From Pterois miles (lineage: Eukaryota; Chordata; Actinopteri; Perciformes; Scorpaenidae): a stretch of 64,000 nt of DNA. Shown here piece after piece: positions 46,836-58,268 of this stretch (its first letter is position 1; each line of letters opens with the position of its first letter). Under the pieces are notes generated by a model, which saw nothing but the letters and a program-made list of their open reading frames with translations, searched no databases and had not been told where the DNA came from. The translations under genes were made by a program, and so were the position numbers. Where the stretch lies: the NCBI GenBank assembly GCA_947000775.1, contig CAMQGK010000052.1, positions 33,572,501 to 33,636,500 of the forward strand, in the 5' to 3' direction.

Positions 46836-47416
46836 CTGGTCTGAAAAATGAAGCCAATGCAGAAGTGCCCTCATGGCCAGCAGGGGGCGACTCCTCTGGC
46901 TGCAAAAAAGAAGTCAGATTGTATAGAAGTCTATGAGAAAATGAGTCTATTTCTCACTTGATTTATTACCTCAGTAAACATTGTGAACATGACTTTATGG
47001 TCTCAAGCTCTAGTTTCAAGTCTTTTTTAATACAACATGATGTTCATTTAGTAAATTATGGTCCCATTTAGAGTTAAATAGACCAGAAAGCAGGGGATAC
47101 TTTAGGGCGGGGCTACCTTGTGATTGACAGGTTGCAACCACAGCGTTGTCCAGTCTAGGAGTTGTCTGTGTTTTCGTGTTACAATTTTAACCCTTTCACA
47201 GTGTGTTTTCAGTTCATTAAAGATAATTTTTGGTTGCCTGAAAATGTATTATTCAGTGTTCAGTTGGGCTTAGCTCCATCCTTTCTTGTCACTTCTGGTT
47301 GCAAAAAACTGAGATGGCGACAGCCAAAATGCTGAACTTGAGGCTTCAAAACAGGAGTCCACACACCACTGGGTGACGTCACAGTGACTACATCCTCTTC
47401 TTTTATACAGTCTATG
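46836..47416 (+). repeat. R1 dispersed repeat, copy d (best preserved)
   Basis: All R1 landmarks are present in order: 'gccagcagggggcgactcct', 'attacctcagtaaacattgt', 'tagtaaattatggtcccatt', 'tagggcggggctaccttgtg', 'accctttcacagtgtgtttt', 'tgagatggcgacagccaaaa', 'gactacatcc' and the end TTTTATACAGTCTATG. Confidence 0.88.
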
Positions 47417-49252
47417 ATCAATATGCAGGATTTAGAGAGATGGATGGATGGATATATGAAATCATCTTTGTGTATTCCTTGCAGTTGATTGATTATTTAA
47501 AAACACTGATACAATCAGATGTATTACCTGCAGCATTTAACAGATTGTGAGCAGCTCTCAGGGTCTTATGAATATTCAAGATCATCTGGACTCCATCTAA
47601 CTTCTCTGAGTAAATCACAACACATTTTGGCAACAAAAAGTTGACTCTCACAGTCCTTATTTTCAGGACTCCTAACTTCACCAGTAAGGAGATACTTTAG
47701 CCCCAGGATGTTGTGAACCCTGATCCTCTGTTTAAACACTAAGTGTCTGTACTCTGAATTGTACCGAATAACCCATCTGCACCACTGTGGCTCTGCGTAT
47801 TGTAACAAGCTGTGTGGTGCTGAATCACATTATGGTCCTCAGCTCAGAGTGCAGTGGGAGCTCCTGCCTGTACAGCTTCTCATCAGGACACCGCCGACAC
47901 ACTGCACTGGTGCTGGGCGAGTACGTACGTGAGCATCATGTGTTCACGTGTTGCAGAGGTTGTTAGCTGCTGAATGGCAGCTGATAGATTACATGGCAGT
48001 GCAGATCGGTAGCTGCTGCACGCCCGAGGTAGAAAAATCGGCACAGCGAGATGCACTGTTCATGTCACCCGCAAACATGATGCTGTGGAGGCAAACATAA
48101 TGATCTGATTATTGGAGCTAAATCTCAGGGGGCAAAATCTCAGCAGGCAAAATCAAATAAGAGCATTTTCCTTTGAGCGCTAATTAACTAAAAGGCTAAT
48201 TTAAATTGGGCAAAAAGGAACTTTTACCATTCATAGTTTTTCAAACAAGTGACTTCTTTTTGCACTTCTTCAAGACTGATTAGCTTGTTCACTGAGCTGA
48301 AAATGTGTCACGCCAATTAAGGTCCTCCATGACTTGATGGGAGGGCAGTATGCCACAGAAAAATGTTCCCAACTCTGCAGGGATGTAGGCCTCTGCATTA
48401 CTTTCTGCACTACTCTGTTCATTATTTCTCTATTGTTATTACTGTTATTCTTCACATTCAGTATTCTGTGATTAGAAAAATAAACCTTTTCAGACAGCAC
48501 TTGCTAACACCTGCTTTCCAAGTTAAAAACCAAATTGGCGTTATTGTTGCTCACTTCCAGCGTTTTGTTTGATTATGAGTGGATGTTGGAGGAACACCAA
48601 TTATTTGATAGTTTGCCAATTCCATGTGAAATGATTGTATTGAAAAAAAAAAATCCACCTACCTATTCATGTGCACAAAACATTATATACAGGCAAACTT
48701 TGCAGCTGAAACATGAATTATTAATTGTCATTTAGTTTTCCTTCAGCTGCTTTCGCTTCCAGATAGAAAGTCTTGGTGTCAAATTTATTGTCATACAAGG
48801 TTTTGTATAATATCTTACAAATATTTACTTTACTTTAAGTAATTTATCAAGCAAGTATTACTCACTCTACTTCGATCTTCTCCAGTGTGAGAATCTGCTG
48901 TGAGTATCAGTTTTTATTAATTGTAAGTTTAATCTTTAGGGTTTCAACTGTTGTTTTTCTTCTGTTTGCTGGTCCAAAGTTCATGGATGTGTTTTCCTGT
49001 ATAATTCATGCTGTAGAAATGAACTCTCACTGACTCCGTCTGTGCTTTCATTAGCTGGCTGTAAGCCGTGTGATCTGAGCTGTTGCAGCGTCTTCATCTG
49101 TGTGATATCAAGCGTGATCTCAACTTCTATGGAGAGACTGTAGCTCTACTGCACTGGTGATAACCTCAATGCAGGAGCATGCTCGCTAGAAGTCAGGGTG
49201 TACACAGAGAACCCCCCCGCTCATTAACTTACAGTACCCAGCCACTGACATG
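47417..49252. other. no gene; possible noncoding element at 47985-48240
   Basis: 48115-48152 has a short tandem pair (AATCTCAGGGGGCAA and AATCTCAGCAGGCAA). 48175-48215 has 'gcgctaattaactaaaaggc' and 'taatttaaattggg' homeodomain-type cores. Sequence around 47880-48060 is also complex and CpG-containing. No exon is recognised. Confidence 0.3.
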
Positions 49253-49276
49253 CACACACACACACACACACACACA
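49253..49276. repeat. (CA)12 microsatellite
   Basis: Uninterrupted CA run of about 24 bp. Confidence 0.95.
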
Positions 49277-50689
49277 AAAGTTGTGATGTATATTTCATGC
49301 TCTGTTGGCTCTCTCTATGCACACTCCACCTCAGCCAAGCCTGAATGAAACATTCATGCAGTAGGTCCCATTTACATATCAAGCAATCCTCCACAGCTAA
49401 ATTTGGTTGGTGGAAATACCTTTTCTGCTCCACTCCTCCCGTCCCCCCACTATCCATGCGCCTGTTTTCTTCATTGTTTGTGAGCTCGAAAGAATCATTG
49501 TTGTTCAGCAATGTTGTGTCAAAGTGTCTCTCTGCATCTCGAAGTGTAAAAAAACAGACTTTATTGGATATACAGGAGAGAAAAAACACAAACAAAAAGC
49601 TCAGACGAGGTGACTGCTCTTGGGGAATAAAAGAGAAACATTTCCAGGAAACGCTGACACACTAGGCCCTAAATCTACTCTAAATCAAGTCTACTCTAAA
49701 TCACAGAGAGGGTCCCGGACACAGCCAGAGATTGCCAACTCATTATAGCAAGGTCACAAGCCCTGGACACATCTGTGCAAAGATTGGGGTTCATCTCATT
49801 AATCCAGTATGAGAGTAGCGTTACTTTCACATTGCTTTTGATCAGGATGGTCTTTTACTTTAAAAAGTCAGGAGCAATTAAAGAGGGTCACTTTGTTTTG
49901 GCAGTTGCACGTTGGTTTGACGGCAGTGTTTTGTTAAATACGTGGAAAATATCCACTTGAAATTGCAGCATAAATTAGCAAAACCGATTTTGATTGATGT
50001 CTGTTTTTGTTTTGGCACAGGAACACAGAAGAATCTGCCTTCCTGCAGAACACATGGGGTTGTCTAGCATGACTTTGTGCCTATTTTCCAGTGTCTTTAC
50101 TGAGTAATGTGCTCTTTTCTAACAGAAAAATCTGTGTACGCTGGTGGAAAATTATTTCTGAGGCTATCAAGCTGAAATTACTATGCACTGAATAAATCAG
50201 TTTATAAGACTGGACACTTTTAGCTTTGAATTGCTAGTGCTGTTGTCCTCATGTTGCCATTTATACTTTTACTTTACTTTTTTTGTTCACTCAAGCATCT
50301 TCAACTTCACTGAACTACCTGCTGTGGTCTTTACCTCGTATGCCATCATATGTACCACAGAAAGGACTACATGTAGTACTGGAAACAGACAATTTAGGCC
50401 ACAGCATGAAGAGCTTGTGAAATATTTTGAGTGTAATTGCTATAAAAATTCATGCAATTTTGAGAGTCATTTGATATGAGTCATGCAGATATGATGGTGA
50501 GAGATTGTATAAGCTTTACTTTAGTATAGCTGTGATTGAAAAACCGACAGTAAGAAATGGATTTCTGCAGGAAGTTTATAGCTCCCCATCAGTGAAAAGC
50601 TTTCAATTTAAAAGCTAGAAAGATTGAATGTTGGGTTTGCAAATCTGGGTTTTCTCAGATTAAAAACCTTTTTTTTGTCTTTAAATTGA
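49277..50689. other. no gene recognised
   Basis: Unique sequence. Overlapping frames on both strands at 49224-49665 have no domain and cross a microsatellite. Confidence 0.4.
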
Positions 50690-51035
50690 GGGAAATCTGA
50701 CACAGCATGGCATTGTGGCATCAGTTTGTGCACAGCGACATTGTCATGTTGAAACAGGAAAGGTTTTTCCTCAAAGTCCAGTTAGAAATGGTTTTCCCAG
50801 TTTGGTGTGGAAGAGTTGGACAGGCCTGCAAAGATTCCTGACCTCACCCCCATCCAACAGCTTCAGGATGAGCTGGAACAGATCTTGTGGCTGAATAGGA
50901 GCTGATCCCTGCAGTCAGGTTTCAAAATCCTGTGGAACCAGAAGAGTGGAGGGTGTAGTAGCAGCAGATTGATGCCCGTGGTTTTGGATGAGATGTTTAA
51001 CAATCACATATGACCGTAATGTTAATGAGTCTATA
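50690..51035 (+). pseudogene. decayed Tc1-like transposon, transposase C-terminal remnant
   Basis: In order: 'gaaacaggaaaggtttttcc', 'tttggtgtggaagagttgga', 'aggcctgcaaagattcctga', 'gatgagctggaacagatctt', 'agaagagtggagggtgtagt' and the end 'gatgagatgtttaacaatca'. It is the same family as 7385-7645 and preserves more of the 3' side. No open frame survives. Confidence 0.72.
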
Positions 51036-51310
51036 CATAGTGTTAGTACCTATTTTACTTGAGCAACAGATGGCTCAAGCTGTAAATGTGTCAGACTGCC
51101 CCAGTATTTATTTTTCATGAGACTTGGCACTTTTTCTTGACTTATCCATGATATTAGTGCACAAACTGAATTACAGTTCATTGTTTTATTACAGTAATAC
51201 TGCCGCCTTATCAGAATTAGAATGTGGTTTATTGCCAAGTAGCTTTTTATACCTCTTTACACAGCTACACAGTAGCTCGAAATAAAGTGTGTTCACAGGA
51301 AACAAGTTGA
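51036..51310. other. no gene recognised
   Basis: Unique AT-rich sequence. Confidence 0.4.
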
Positions 51311-51480
51311 TTAGGTAGCAAAACTACTTGATTAGGTTTAAGAAAAGATCATGGTTTGTGTAAAAATAAGTATCATTCCATAGTTAAGTTGGCTATGTTA
51401 CTTAAATGATGTAAGAGGTACGTTAGGTAACTTGAAATAAGTCAGCGTTGATTTTTGGTTGCACACAAACATTGGTTTCC
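51311..51480 (+). repeat. R5 repeat, copy d
   Basis: 'ttaggtagcaaaactacttg' and 'attaggtttaagaaaagatc' are the core. 'ggtacgttaggtaacttgaa' and 'gcgttgatttttggttgcac' continue the element, showing that R5 extends at least 130 bp past its core. Confidence 0.6.
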
Positions 51481-51962
51481 ATGGGTGAATGTCTTGTGCT
51501 TTTGCTCATATTGTAACTTTTTGACAACATGAAATATGTGGTGATGTGCAGTCTAAAACTTTGTCCTTGACATGCATCAGAATACATCACCATCCTACTT
51601 CCCTGTGTGGATGCACAGCGTGCTGTTTTACAGATTGTAAAGCTCCCTGAGGCTGATTTGTGAGATGGGATATCGGCCGATATAAATAAATTTGACTTGA
51701 CTTTTTCCTTCATTCCAACATTGTCAAAGAAAATGTGTGTTAGATCAAAATAATAAAATGACGATTTAGACATAAAATAAACTAACATGAGTAACTGCAA
51801 TTTTTTAATTAAAACTTGAATGTGTTCCATTTTTACTGACTGGTAAAATGTAATTTTCATTGATTTTTGTGACTTGCGAGCCCTTAGCAACTGTGCCAAC
51901 ATTTTTTTGTCTAAGTGTGTGTATATGTGTGTGGCTGGAGGCACTTTTCCTCTACATCTGTA

Positions 51963-52180
51963 CCTCCAAAGGCTGAAGCATTTGTATTTATACTTTCCTG
52001 GGAGGCTCACTGAACCTGTATTTTCATTCATTTCACCATCCATACCTCCAAGGCTTCTACCATCTGTATTCCCAGGCATGCGTCCGTGCCTCAGAGGCTG
52101 ACAGGCTCTGTGTTTTTTTTACTCCTTTACACCTCAAAGGCTTCAGATGGATGGATTTCCCATTGCTCGGGTGTAAATCT
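51963..52180. repeat. degenerate ~43-bp minisatellite, about 5 units
   Basis: Unit starts at 51963 (cctccaaaggctgaag), 51997 (cctgggaggctcactg), 52045 (cctccaaggcttctac), 52089 (cctcagaggctgacag) and 52132 (cctcaaaggcttcag) share a cct-c-naggct core. Several units are followed by 'ctgtatt'-like sequence. Spacing is 34-48 bp and units are diverged. Confidence 0.5.
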
Positions 52181-53384
52181 TTCATGTGTGAAATTGTCTG
52201 TGCTTAAAGAAGCCACTGGCTGCGCTGAAGAAGCTGTCTGCGTTTGCAGTTGTTGTTGGTGACAGCTTGTGGTGTCACAGTACTAGAGATCAGTCACATC
52301 AGCTGTTTTCATTCATTAAACAAATCATTTTACAATGTGTATTCACATATCCTCATGGCTGTGTATTGACTCTGAATCCTGGAAGTCCACAAGAGGATTT
52401 GTCTTTCTAACTAGACTTACAAATCATTTAAATTTTAAACCATTTGCATATTAAGGGCACAGATTTCTGAAGATGAATTAATTAGACATTTAATCAGTGT
52501 CAGTACAGTCCAAGAACAGTGTTGTATTCGCTGTTTTAGAGGCAGAGGAATAATCTTTCGAGGAAAATCCGGAGAAAATCACTGAGTGTGAGTCATGCTC
52601 CTCTTTTCTCCAGACAGATGTAAACATACACTGTCAGATGTGAAGACAATATACCCACAGGAGTAAACACACACTGGAACATGATTACTCACACACACAC
52701 ACAAAGCATCAAATAACTTTCATCAGATGAACCTTCATGTTGATGGAGAATAACACGTTGTTTTATTTTTTCCTTTTCTTTTGCAGACGTATATCTGTAT
52801 TCCTCCTCCTTGTACAAACACATACTGTCATACACACTTATCCCACTGGTATCGACATGGTGGATGCTGCTCCTGAGGATTTGACCCACCAGCTGCAACC
52901 ACAGCTGGCTGACTGACATTTTGCCTAATAATTTATAAGTGGTCCATAAGCAGATGTGTGCCAGCTGCTGCCTCGGGGCTGCTCCGCTCTCCTCTGGCAT
53001 GTCGCTACTGCAGGCAGGGCTTTATTTAGATATTGTGATATTTATACCCCAGACGTTTGGCTAATGCTCTGAGTCAGAGAGACGCACAATGCATGAATGC
53101 ATGTCAGTTCAATTCAGGATGGCACACATGGGTGGATTATCAATGTAACGGCCTTTACTGGAGTCAAACACAACATCAGCAGTACTGTTTATTCGGCTGA
53201 AAAGGTCTAGAGGTTTCTGATCAGTCCTCATGATATTCAAAATAGGCTTTCTTCTGTCATTCTGTTTAATTCAATCAAAGAAATGGACGTCAGATGCACA
53301 CATAAACACTGCGCAGACACAGCTTCATTAAATTTGTGTTGTTTTAATGGGGCCTGTTTTGTTCCAGATGTCACCCTGAAGATG
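52181..53384. other. no gene recognised
   Basis: Unique sequence with a short (CA)7 at about 52690. A 103-codon minus frame (52689-53000) starts in unique sequence and ends in the CA run, and is not supported as coding. Confidence 0.4.
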
Positions 53385-53700
53385 TTTAAAGTGAACTCAT
53401 ATAACGCAGCATTGAAGAATTGCATGTTTCCACAGCTGAAATATTGCAGCTGTGAGCGCTGACAGTTTAATTATTGTAATCTAAAGACGAATTGTGGCTT
53501 AATCTCTGTCTGGTTTGCGATCTGTATTCGCTGCCAGAGGGAAAATGGCATCGCTGCAAATCACACGAGGCCCTCTGGCAGCTGTCCTTGTCGGGGCTTT
53601 TTGATTTGGTACGAGTGGACCGGAGGCACTCATTCAAAAACCCACTAATGGAGAAAAGTGAGAAGCGCCTTGGTGTTACTCATCATGATTTACAGCGACA
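53385..53700. other. unique stretch, possible conserved noncoding element
   Basis: Complex sequence with TTTAATTATTGTAATC at 53466-53481, 'gtggcttaatctctgtctgg', 'gccagagggaaaatggcatc' and 'aaacccactaatggagaaaa'. Repeats are absent. Both strands have open frames, but none resembles a protein I know. The regulatory role is inference only. Confidence 0.28.
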
Positions 53701-54228
53701 TGGTTGTCTGTCTGCAAACAAAGTCACACACAGCTCGATCTGTGAGGCTGCTTTTCCTCCGAAAGGGAAAGAATTTGCTTTACTGTAGAAAAGTGAATGC
53801 CTGTTAATTTGTCTTAGTTACACTGGTGCAGAGATGGATTTGCAGTATAGTCAAGGCTTTTTGATAGAAGAGCACATTAGATTTCACTCTAAACCCAAGG
53901 GGAAGCAGAGCAGAACAAAACAGGAGCTATTGCACATTGTGGCAACAACAAGATCAGCAGAGTCCTGGACTTAGAAACACAGGAGTTGAAGCCAAAGAAG
54001 GAGATCCACTGACTTTTTATCAAGTCCCACCAGGAAGTCATATTTTCCCTTATTGAGGCTGATATCACTCCATGTGCAAGATCGACTGGCACAAAATTTG
54101 ATGCCCCTGTAGGCTGAACTGTAATAACTGATTTACTGACTTTTCTTCTAACATGATCATCAGGTCAAAACTTAAATTTGTTCAATACTTTCTTTATGAA
54201 TAATAGCCGCAAAACTTATAGTAGCTAT
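53701..54228. other. no gene recognised
   Basis: Unique sequence between the possible noncoding element and a SINE. Confidence 0.4.
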
Positions 54229-54570
54229 AGGGGCGGCAGTAGCTCAGTCTGTAGGGAGTTGGCTTGGGAACCGGAGGGTCACCGGTTCAAGTCCCGTCAT
54301 GGACCAAGAACTGAGTGTGAACTGATAGCTGGAGAGGTGCCAGTTTACCTCTTGGGCACTGCCGAGGTGCCCCTGAGCAAGGCACCAAACCCCCAACTGC
54401 TCGGGGCGCTTGTCAGGAGCAGCCCCATCACTCTGACATCTCTCCATTGTTGCATGTTTGTGCATGTGTGTGTTCGGGTCTGCATGTACCGTGTATAAGT
54501 TAACAACAGAGTGAAAAAATTGAATTTCCCCTCGTGGGACTAATAAAGGAATATCTTCTTCTTCTTCTTC
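54229..54570 (+). mobile_element. tRNA-derived SINE, plus strand, subfamily A
   Basis: The head 'ggcggcagtagctcagtctg' with 'gggagttggcttgggaacc' and the B-box-like 'ggttcaagtcccgtcatgg' match the copy at 14332 closely. The common body follows, then the tail 'gaatttcccctcgtgggact' and a (CTT)n end. It carries an extra GT-rich insert near 54450-54480. Confidence 0.92.
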
Positions 54571-54869
54571 TATAACTCAACTAGTGTGGTGCTAATTTCC
54601 AATGATAGCATGCTAACATTGATTTTGTGATGTGATCATTGATGATAACACCAATTTTTATTGTCATGTGCAATACTACACATATGGTAATACTGTTCAA
54701 TTAACACAACATTACTGATGTTATCCGTGCAATATAGTTATTTTCAGTTATTTAATTTTTCACTGTTGATGAGAAAAGTACTTTTTTTTTCTTCCTATTA
54801 GTACTTATCAATCTTTAGTTCTTATCTTTTTTTTAACTTTTTTTTTCTCTATACACTTGTGTTATGTTA

Positions 54870-54968
54870 ATTTGTGTTGTGTTTTGTACTTTTTGTAAAT
54901 ACTGAGCATCTCTGGCACAACAATTTCCTTCGGGATGGATAAAGTTCTATCTTATCTTATCTTATCTT
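54870..54968 (+). repeat. L2-like LINE 3'-end fragment
   Basis: 'ctggcacaacaatttccttc' and 'gggatggataaagttctatc' with (TTATC)n form an L2-type LINE tail. It parallels the SINE tails, which supports an L2-type partner for SINE mobilisation. Confidence 0.7.
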
Positions 54969-55059
54969 AACATGCAGGTATATTGTTTACCATCTTAGTT
55001 AAACATGTTACTATGAGCATGTTGGCATTAAAAAAAAACAAATCAATTTTTAAATCAAT
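54969..55059. other. short AT-rich spacer
   Basis: Nothing recognised. Confidence 0.4.
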
Positions 55060-55152
55060 TAGATATTATATATATATATAAAACAATATTTTGTGTGATT
55101 AAACAGTTATTAATTAAATAAGTGTCAGATTACTCCCAATGTGACTGATTTT
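55060..55152 (-). repeat. R6 repeat, copy b, with short (AT)n
   Basis: Reverse complement of 39460-39543: 'gtgtgattaaacagttatta', 'aagtgtcagattactcccaa' and 'tgtgactgatt'. The adjacent AT tract is only about 16 bp here. Confidence 0.75.
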
Positions 55153-56739
55153 TTTTTTATATGGAGTGCTATATTGTCATAGGAGCTTAAGTAGCAGGTC
55201 ATGACATTTTTCCATACATAAACATAAAAACAACAGCTGTATTAAGGTTCAACAAAAAAAGAAAAAAAAATAGTACATTATTTTCAGTCAGTCTGGTGAC
55301 ACAACCTGAGAAGGACACAGTTAGGTGAAGTCTGAACGTGAATAGCATTTACTACCGGCAACTTTCTCAGGACACAATGAGGCTCCATCTTGAAGCGCTG
55401 TGTTCTGTTCTCTGCATAGATTCATGGCCTTGTGCAGCCCTGCATGTTCCCTCCAACTGTAAAACTTTTTGGCCTTCAAAGTCGTTCCGATGGTTTATAT
55501 AAATGTATGTATGTATGTATATGTATATGGAGTATAGTATTATGTTTTTCTGCATTTTTCAGACCACACACTTTTTTTTTTTTCTGCTAACTTCCTGATG
55601 GTCTGAGGTTGCAGATCTATTGTAAACAGGCACAAATAAAGGTCTCTGTTCTCTCAAGGTATTATTGTATTATTATTGTATTGTGGCACATCCTAATGTC
55701 AGGTGTGATGATGTAGCACAGCATCTTTTAAATATAATTCTTTTACATCTTGGCACTCTACTACAACATGCCAACTTCTCATGTAATTTCCTAGAAACTA
55801 AATGCTGAGAACAGAGATTTCTTTGTTCCACACCTTCTGTACATACCTTCATCTGTACATCTACTTCATGCATTTTAAGTAATAACAATAATGTGTGCAG
55901 GTCTATTCATAAAATTCAAAACAGCAGCACTCTTTCTGCAAATTAGTCCAGGCCCTGAATAATGCATTATAAACAATGATAGTAATTATGCTGATTACAT
56001 GAGGAATTGGACTGAAGGTGCTTTGGGTTGATGGACAAGCAAATGGATTTCTAAAGTGATGGAAGAGCCACAGCGAAGCAGTGCAACATGTCCTGCTTTT
56101 TAACCACATGGTTTCTATAAGAGGCACATTTTCTATAATTGTGTTAGCGCTCCCAACAGGAACCCTGGCGTTTTCCTCCCAGGTTTTCTTGTAATTTTGA
56201 AAAAGAAATATTGAAACCAGTCCATCATTTATGGGAGACAATGTGTTCTGCTAATGATTTGCTCCTCTATACTGTTAGAAAGCAGCATTAATGCTGAGCA
56301 GCAGACATCACAAAGATGAAATTATGTCTATATTATACTGTATGCTCAGTAAAAGTCCTGTTTATTTTACTGTTGCTGTGGTATAAACCACCTATCTGCT
56401 GCTGCTGAGCACCTTAAGTTACAACCCCATTCATTTTTGAATGGCAGAGCCGTTTGCCTACATGATATTATAAGACAGCAAAGGTGCAACCAATTCTCTT
56501 GATAATGCAAGATATGAATAACAGAATTAAATGGAACGGCAGATATGAGCCTGGAACGTGAAATGAGCTAAAGAGTAAATTGCAGCCCTTCATGAATCAA
56601 ACAGAAAAAAAGGGTTTTCATTCTCAAAGTCAGCTTTCATACTGGAAAATATATTCCTAAACAGCCTGGGAGTGAACTAGTTTAATAGAGCTATGAGTCA
56701 AATATATGGGGTGAGAGATAAGGTCTAACTGGTTATCAT
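55153..56739. other. no gene recognised
   Basis: AT-rich unique sequence with a (TATG)n microsatellite at about 55503-55522. A 112-codon minus frame (55903-56241) has no known domain. Confidence 0.4.
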
Positions 56740-57000
56740 ACACACACAGGCCTTTGAGTCTGGGGCTGAATTAAATGCCTATAGAGAGCATGTAATCCAT
56801 GAGCACTAATACTGCTCTTTCTCTCCTCTCTGGGGAGGCGCTTGCTGCCAGTGTGACTAATAACCAAACGCTCCTCCTGCTTTCTGATTCCTTCAGTCCA
56901 GGGAGCCAGGAGAGGTGTGACAGGCCTGCTCTGCTCATAACCCATCAGCTGAATAATTACAGCTAACCTCCTTCTCCACAGGGCTTCGGTGCTATAAACG
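56740..57000. other. unique stretch, possible conserved noncoding element
   Basis: It contains 'gctgaattaaatgcctatag', 'gagcactaatactgctcttt', 'tgtgactaataaccaaacgc' and 'cagctgaataattacagcta'. Dense TAAT/ATTA cores in complex sequence suggest, but do not prove, an enhancer. Confidence 0.28.
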
Positions 57001-58054
57001 GCCCCGCTGTCACACGCTAATGGAAACTCACGTCCGTGGCAGTGTCGCAGCGGCAGGCTCGGGTCACGGGGGACCTGGGTGGACGTTTTCGGGTCAAATC
57101 CTTTAGTTCATGAGCAGGCCTCCCAGTAGAAAAGTTTCAATCTACACGGTTACACAGTGAGGCAAGTTAAAGTCGAGCCAAGATGATGCTTTGGTGCTGT
57201 AGCTCCAGGTCAGCTGACCTATGGCTTGCACATGGCATTCACCAACTGGGCAGTGTGATTTAGCAGTTAGCTTCACGCAGACGCTACTGTTAGTGTTGTC
57301 TGCTAAGCCAACATCCACCTGTGGTTGACTCTTCTTCCTGGTTGTGCTTTCAGTCTTGGCTCTATATTATTCTTTGTAGAGGTTATCTGCAAACTGATCA
57401 TTATTACTGTCACAATTAAACAGTGCTACAGGGAAGATTCCTCCTCTAAAGGGCTAATTTCCAGTTAGCAAAGGAAACTGTATATCAAGTGATTCTTGTT
57501 TGCAACCTTGTACCGGATGAAATACATAAAATAACTTGATGACAGCGGTCTTTTGTGTCCAGTATTGACAACTCATTAAATCTAAAAAATCTAAAAAAAT
57601 AAAGCCTCTTCTTTTTGGCAGTCAAATGTCTCCAGGAATTGATTTGTAGTTTTCACGAGAGTTGAGGTTTTCACCCATTCACAGCACGGCCCCAACACTA
57701 GATGGATGTGATTCACATTATGAGGTCATGTCATGCTCTAGTTACACATCCCAGTGTAATCATATTTACAATTATTTCACTGTCTATGTGATGGAGAGTT
57801 TTGGTCCTGCCCATTCCCATTCCCAGGGCATCAACTACCGAGGCGTTGTCATGCCCAGGTGTGTGATACTGATGCACAAGGCACCCTTTACAATCTGTAT
57901 GACATGCATCGGGCTTTCAAGTAGGGTGGGAGGAAGGTGTGGTGGATGGATTCATCCACTTTTCATGTCCCGTGTGAAACCAACGACATGTTTGCCTTTG
58001 TTTTCAAAATGTTAACTTTCATTTTCACTTTAAAAAAACATTTATTTATAACAT
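57001..58054. other. no gene recognised
   Basis: Unique sequence; a 117-codon plus frame (57662-58015) shows no domain and likely runs into repeat-derived DNA. Confidence 0.4.
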
Positions 58055-58110
58055 ATTTTTCCCAAAACCTAAGTGGATTTGTTGCCTAAACCCAAGCAAG
58101 TGTTTTTATT
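58055..58110 (-). repeat. R5 repeat core, copy e
   Basis: 'cccaaaacctaagtggattt' and 'gttgcctaaacccaagcaag' are the reverse complement of the R5 core at 29255-29320. Confidence 0.55.
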
Positions 58111-58140
58111 TGAATTCACTTTAACCATGTGTGCGTCACA

Positions 58141-58201
58141 GCGGAGCGTCATGGTGGAGCGTCACGGCGGAGCGTCACGGCGGAGCGTCACAGTGGAGCG
58201 T
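58141..58201. repeat. 13-bp minisatellite, about 4.7 units
   Basis: Units gcggagcgtcatg, gtggagcgtcacg, gcggagcgtcacg and gcggagcgtcaca, then a partial gtggagcg. It is CpG-rich in AT-rich surroundings. Confidence 0.95.
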
Positions 58202-58230
58202 GCTGGGCTACTCAGTGCGTGACCAAGTGT

Positions 58231-58268
58231 CAGTATGTGACATGTTAGGCTGAGAATGTCACATACTG
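58231..58268. repeat. perfect 13-bp inverted repeat
   Basis: CAGTATGTGACAT (58231-58243) pairs with ATGTCACATACTG (58256-58268) across a 12-base loop, 30 bp after the minisatellite. A related single arm, 'ggcagtatgtgatgag', occurs at 63590-63605 beside another R5 copy. Confidence 0.95.

Noticed and set aside
51423..52079. 218-codon open frame, minus strand
   Set aside because: It spans the R5 copy and a degenerate minisatellite, has no recognisable domain, and no splice context. Length alone does not support a gene in AT-rich vertebrate DNA.
58141..58201. CRISPR-like short repeat array
   Set aside because: Units are directly adjacent with no spacers, in a vertebrate genome; it is a minisatellite.
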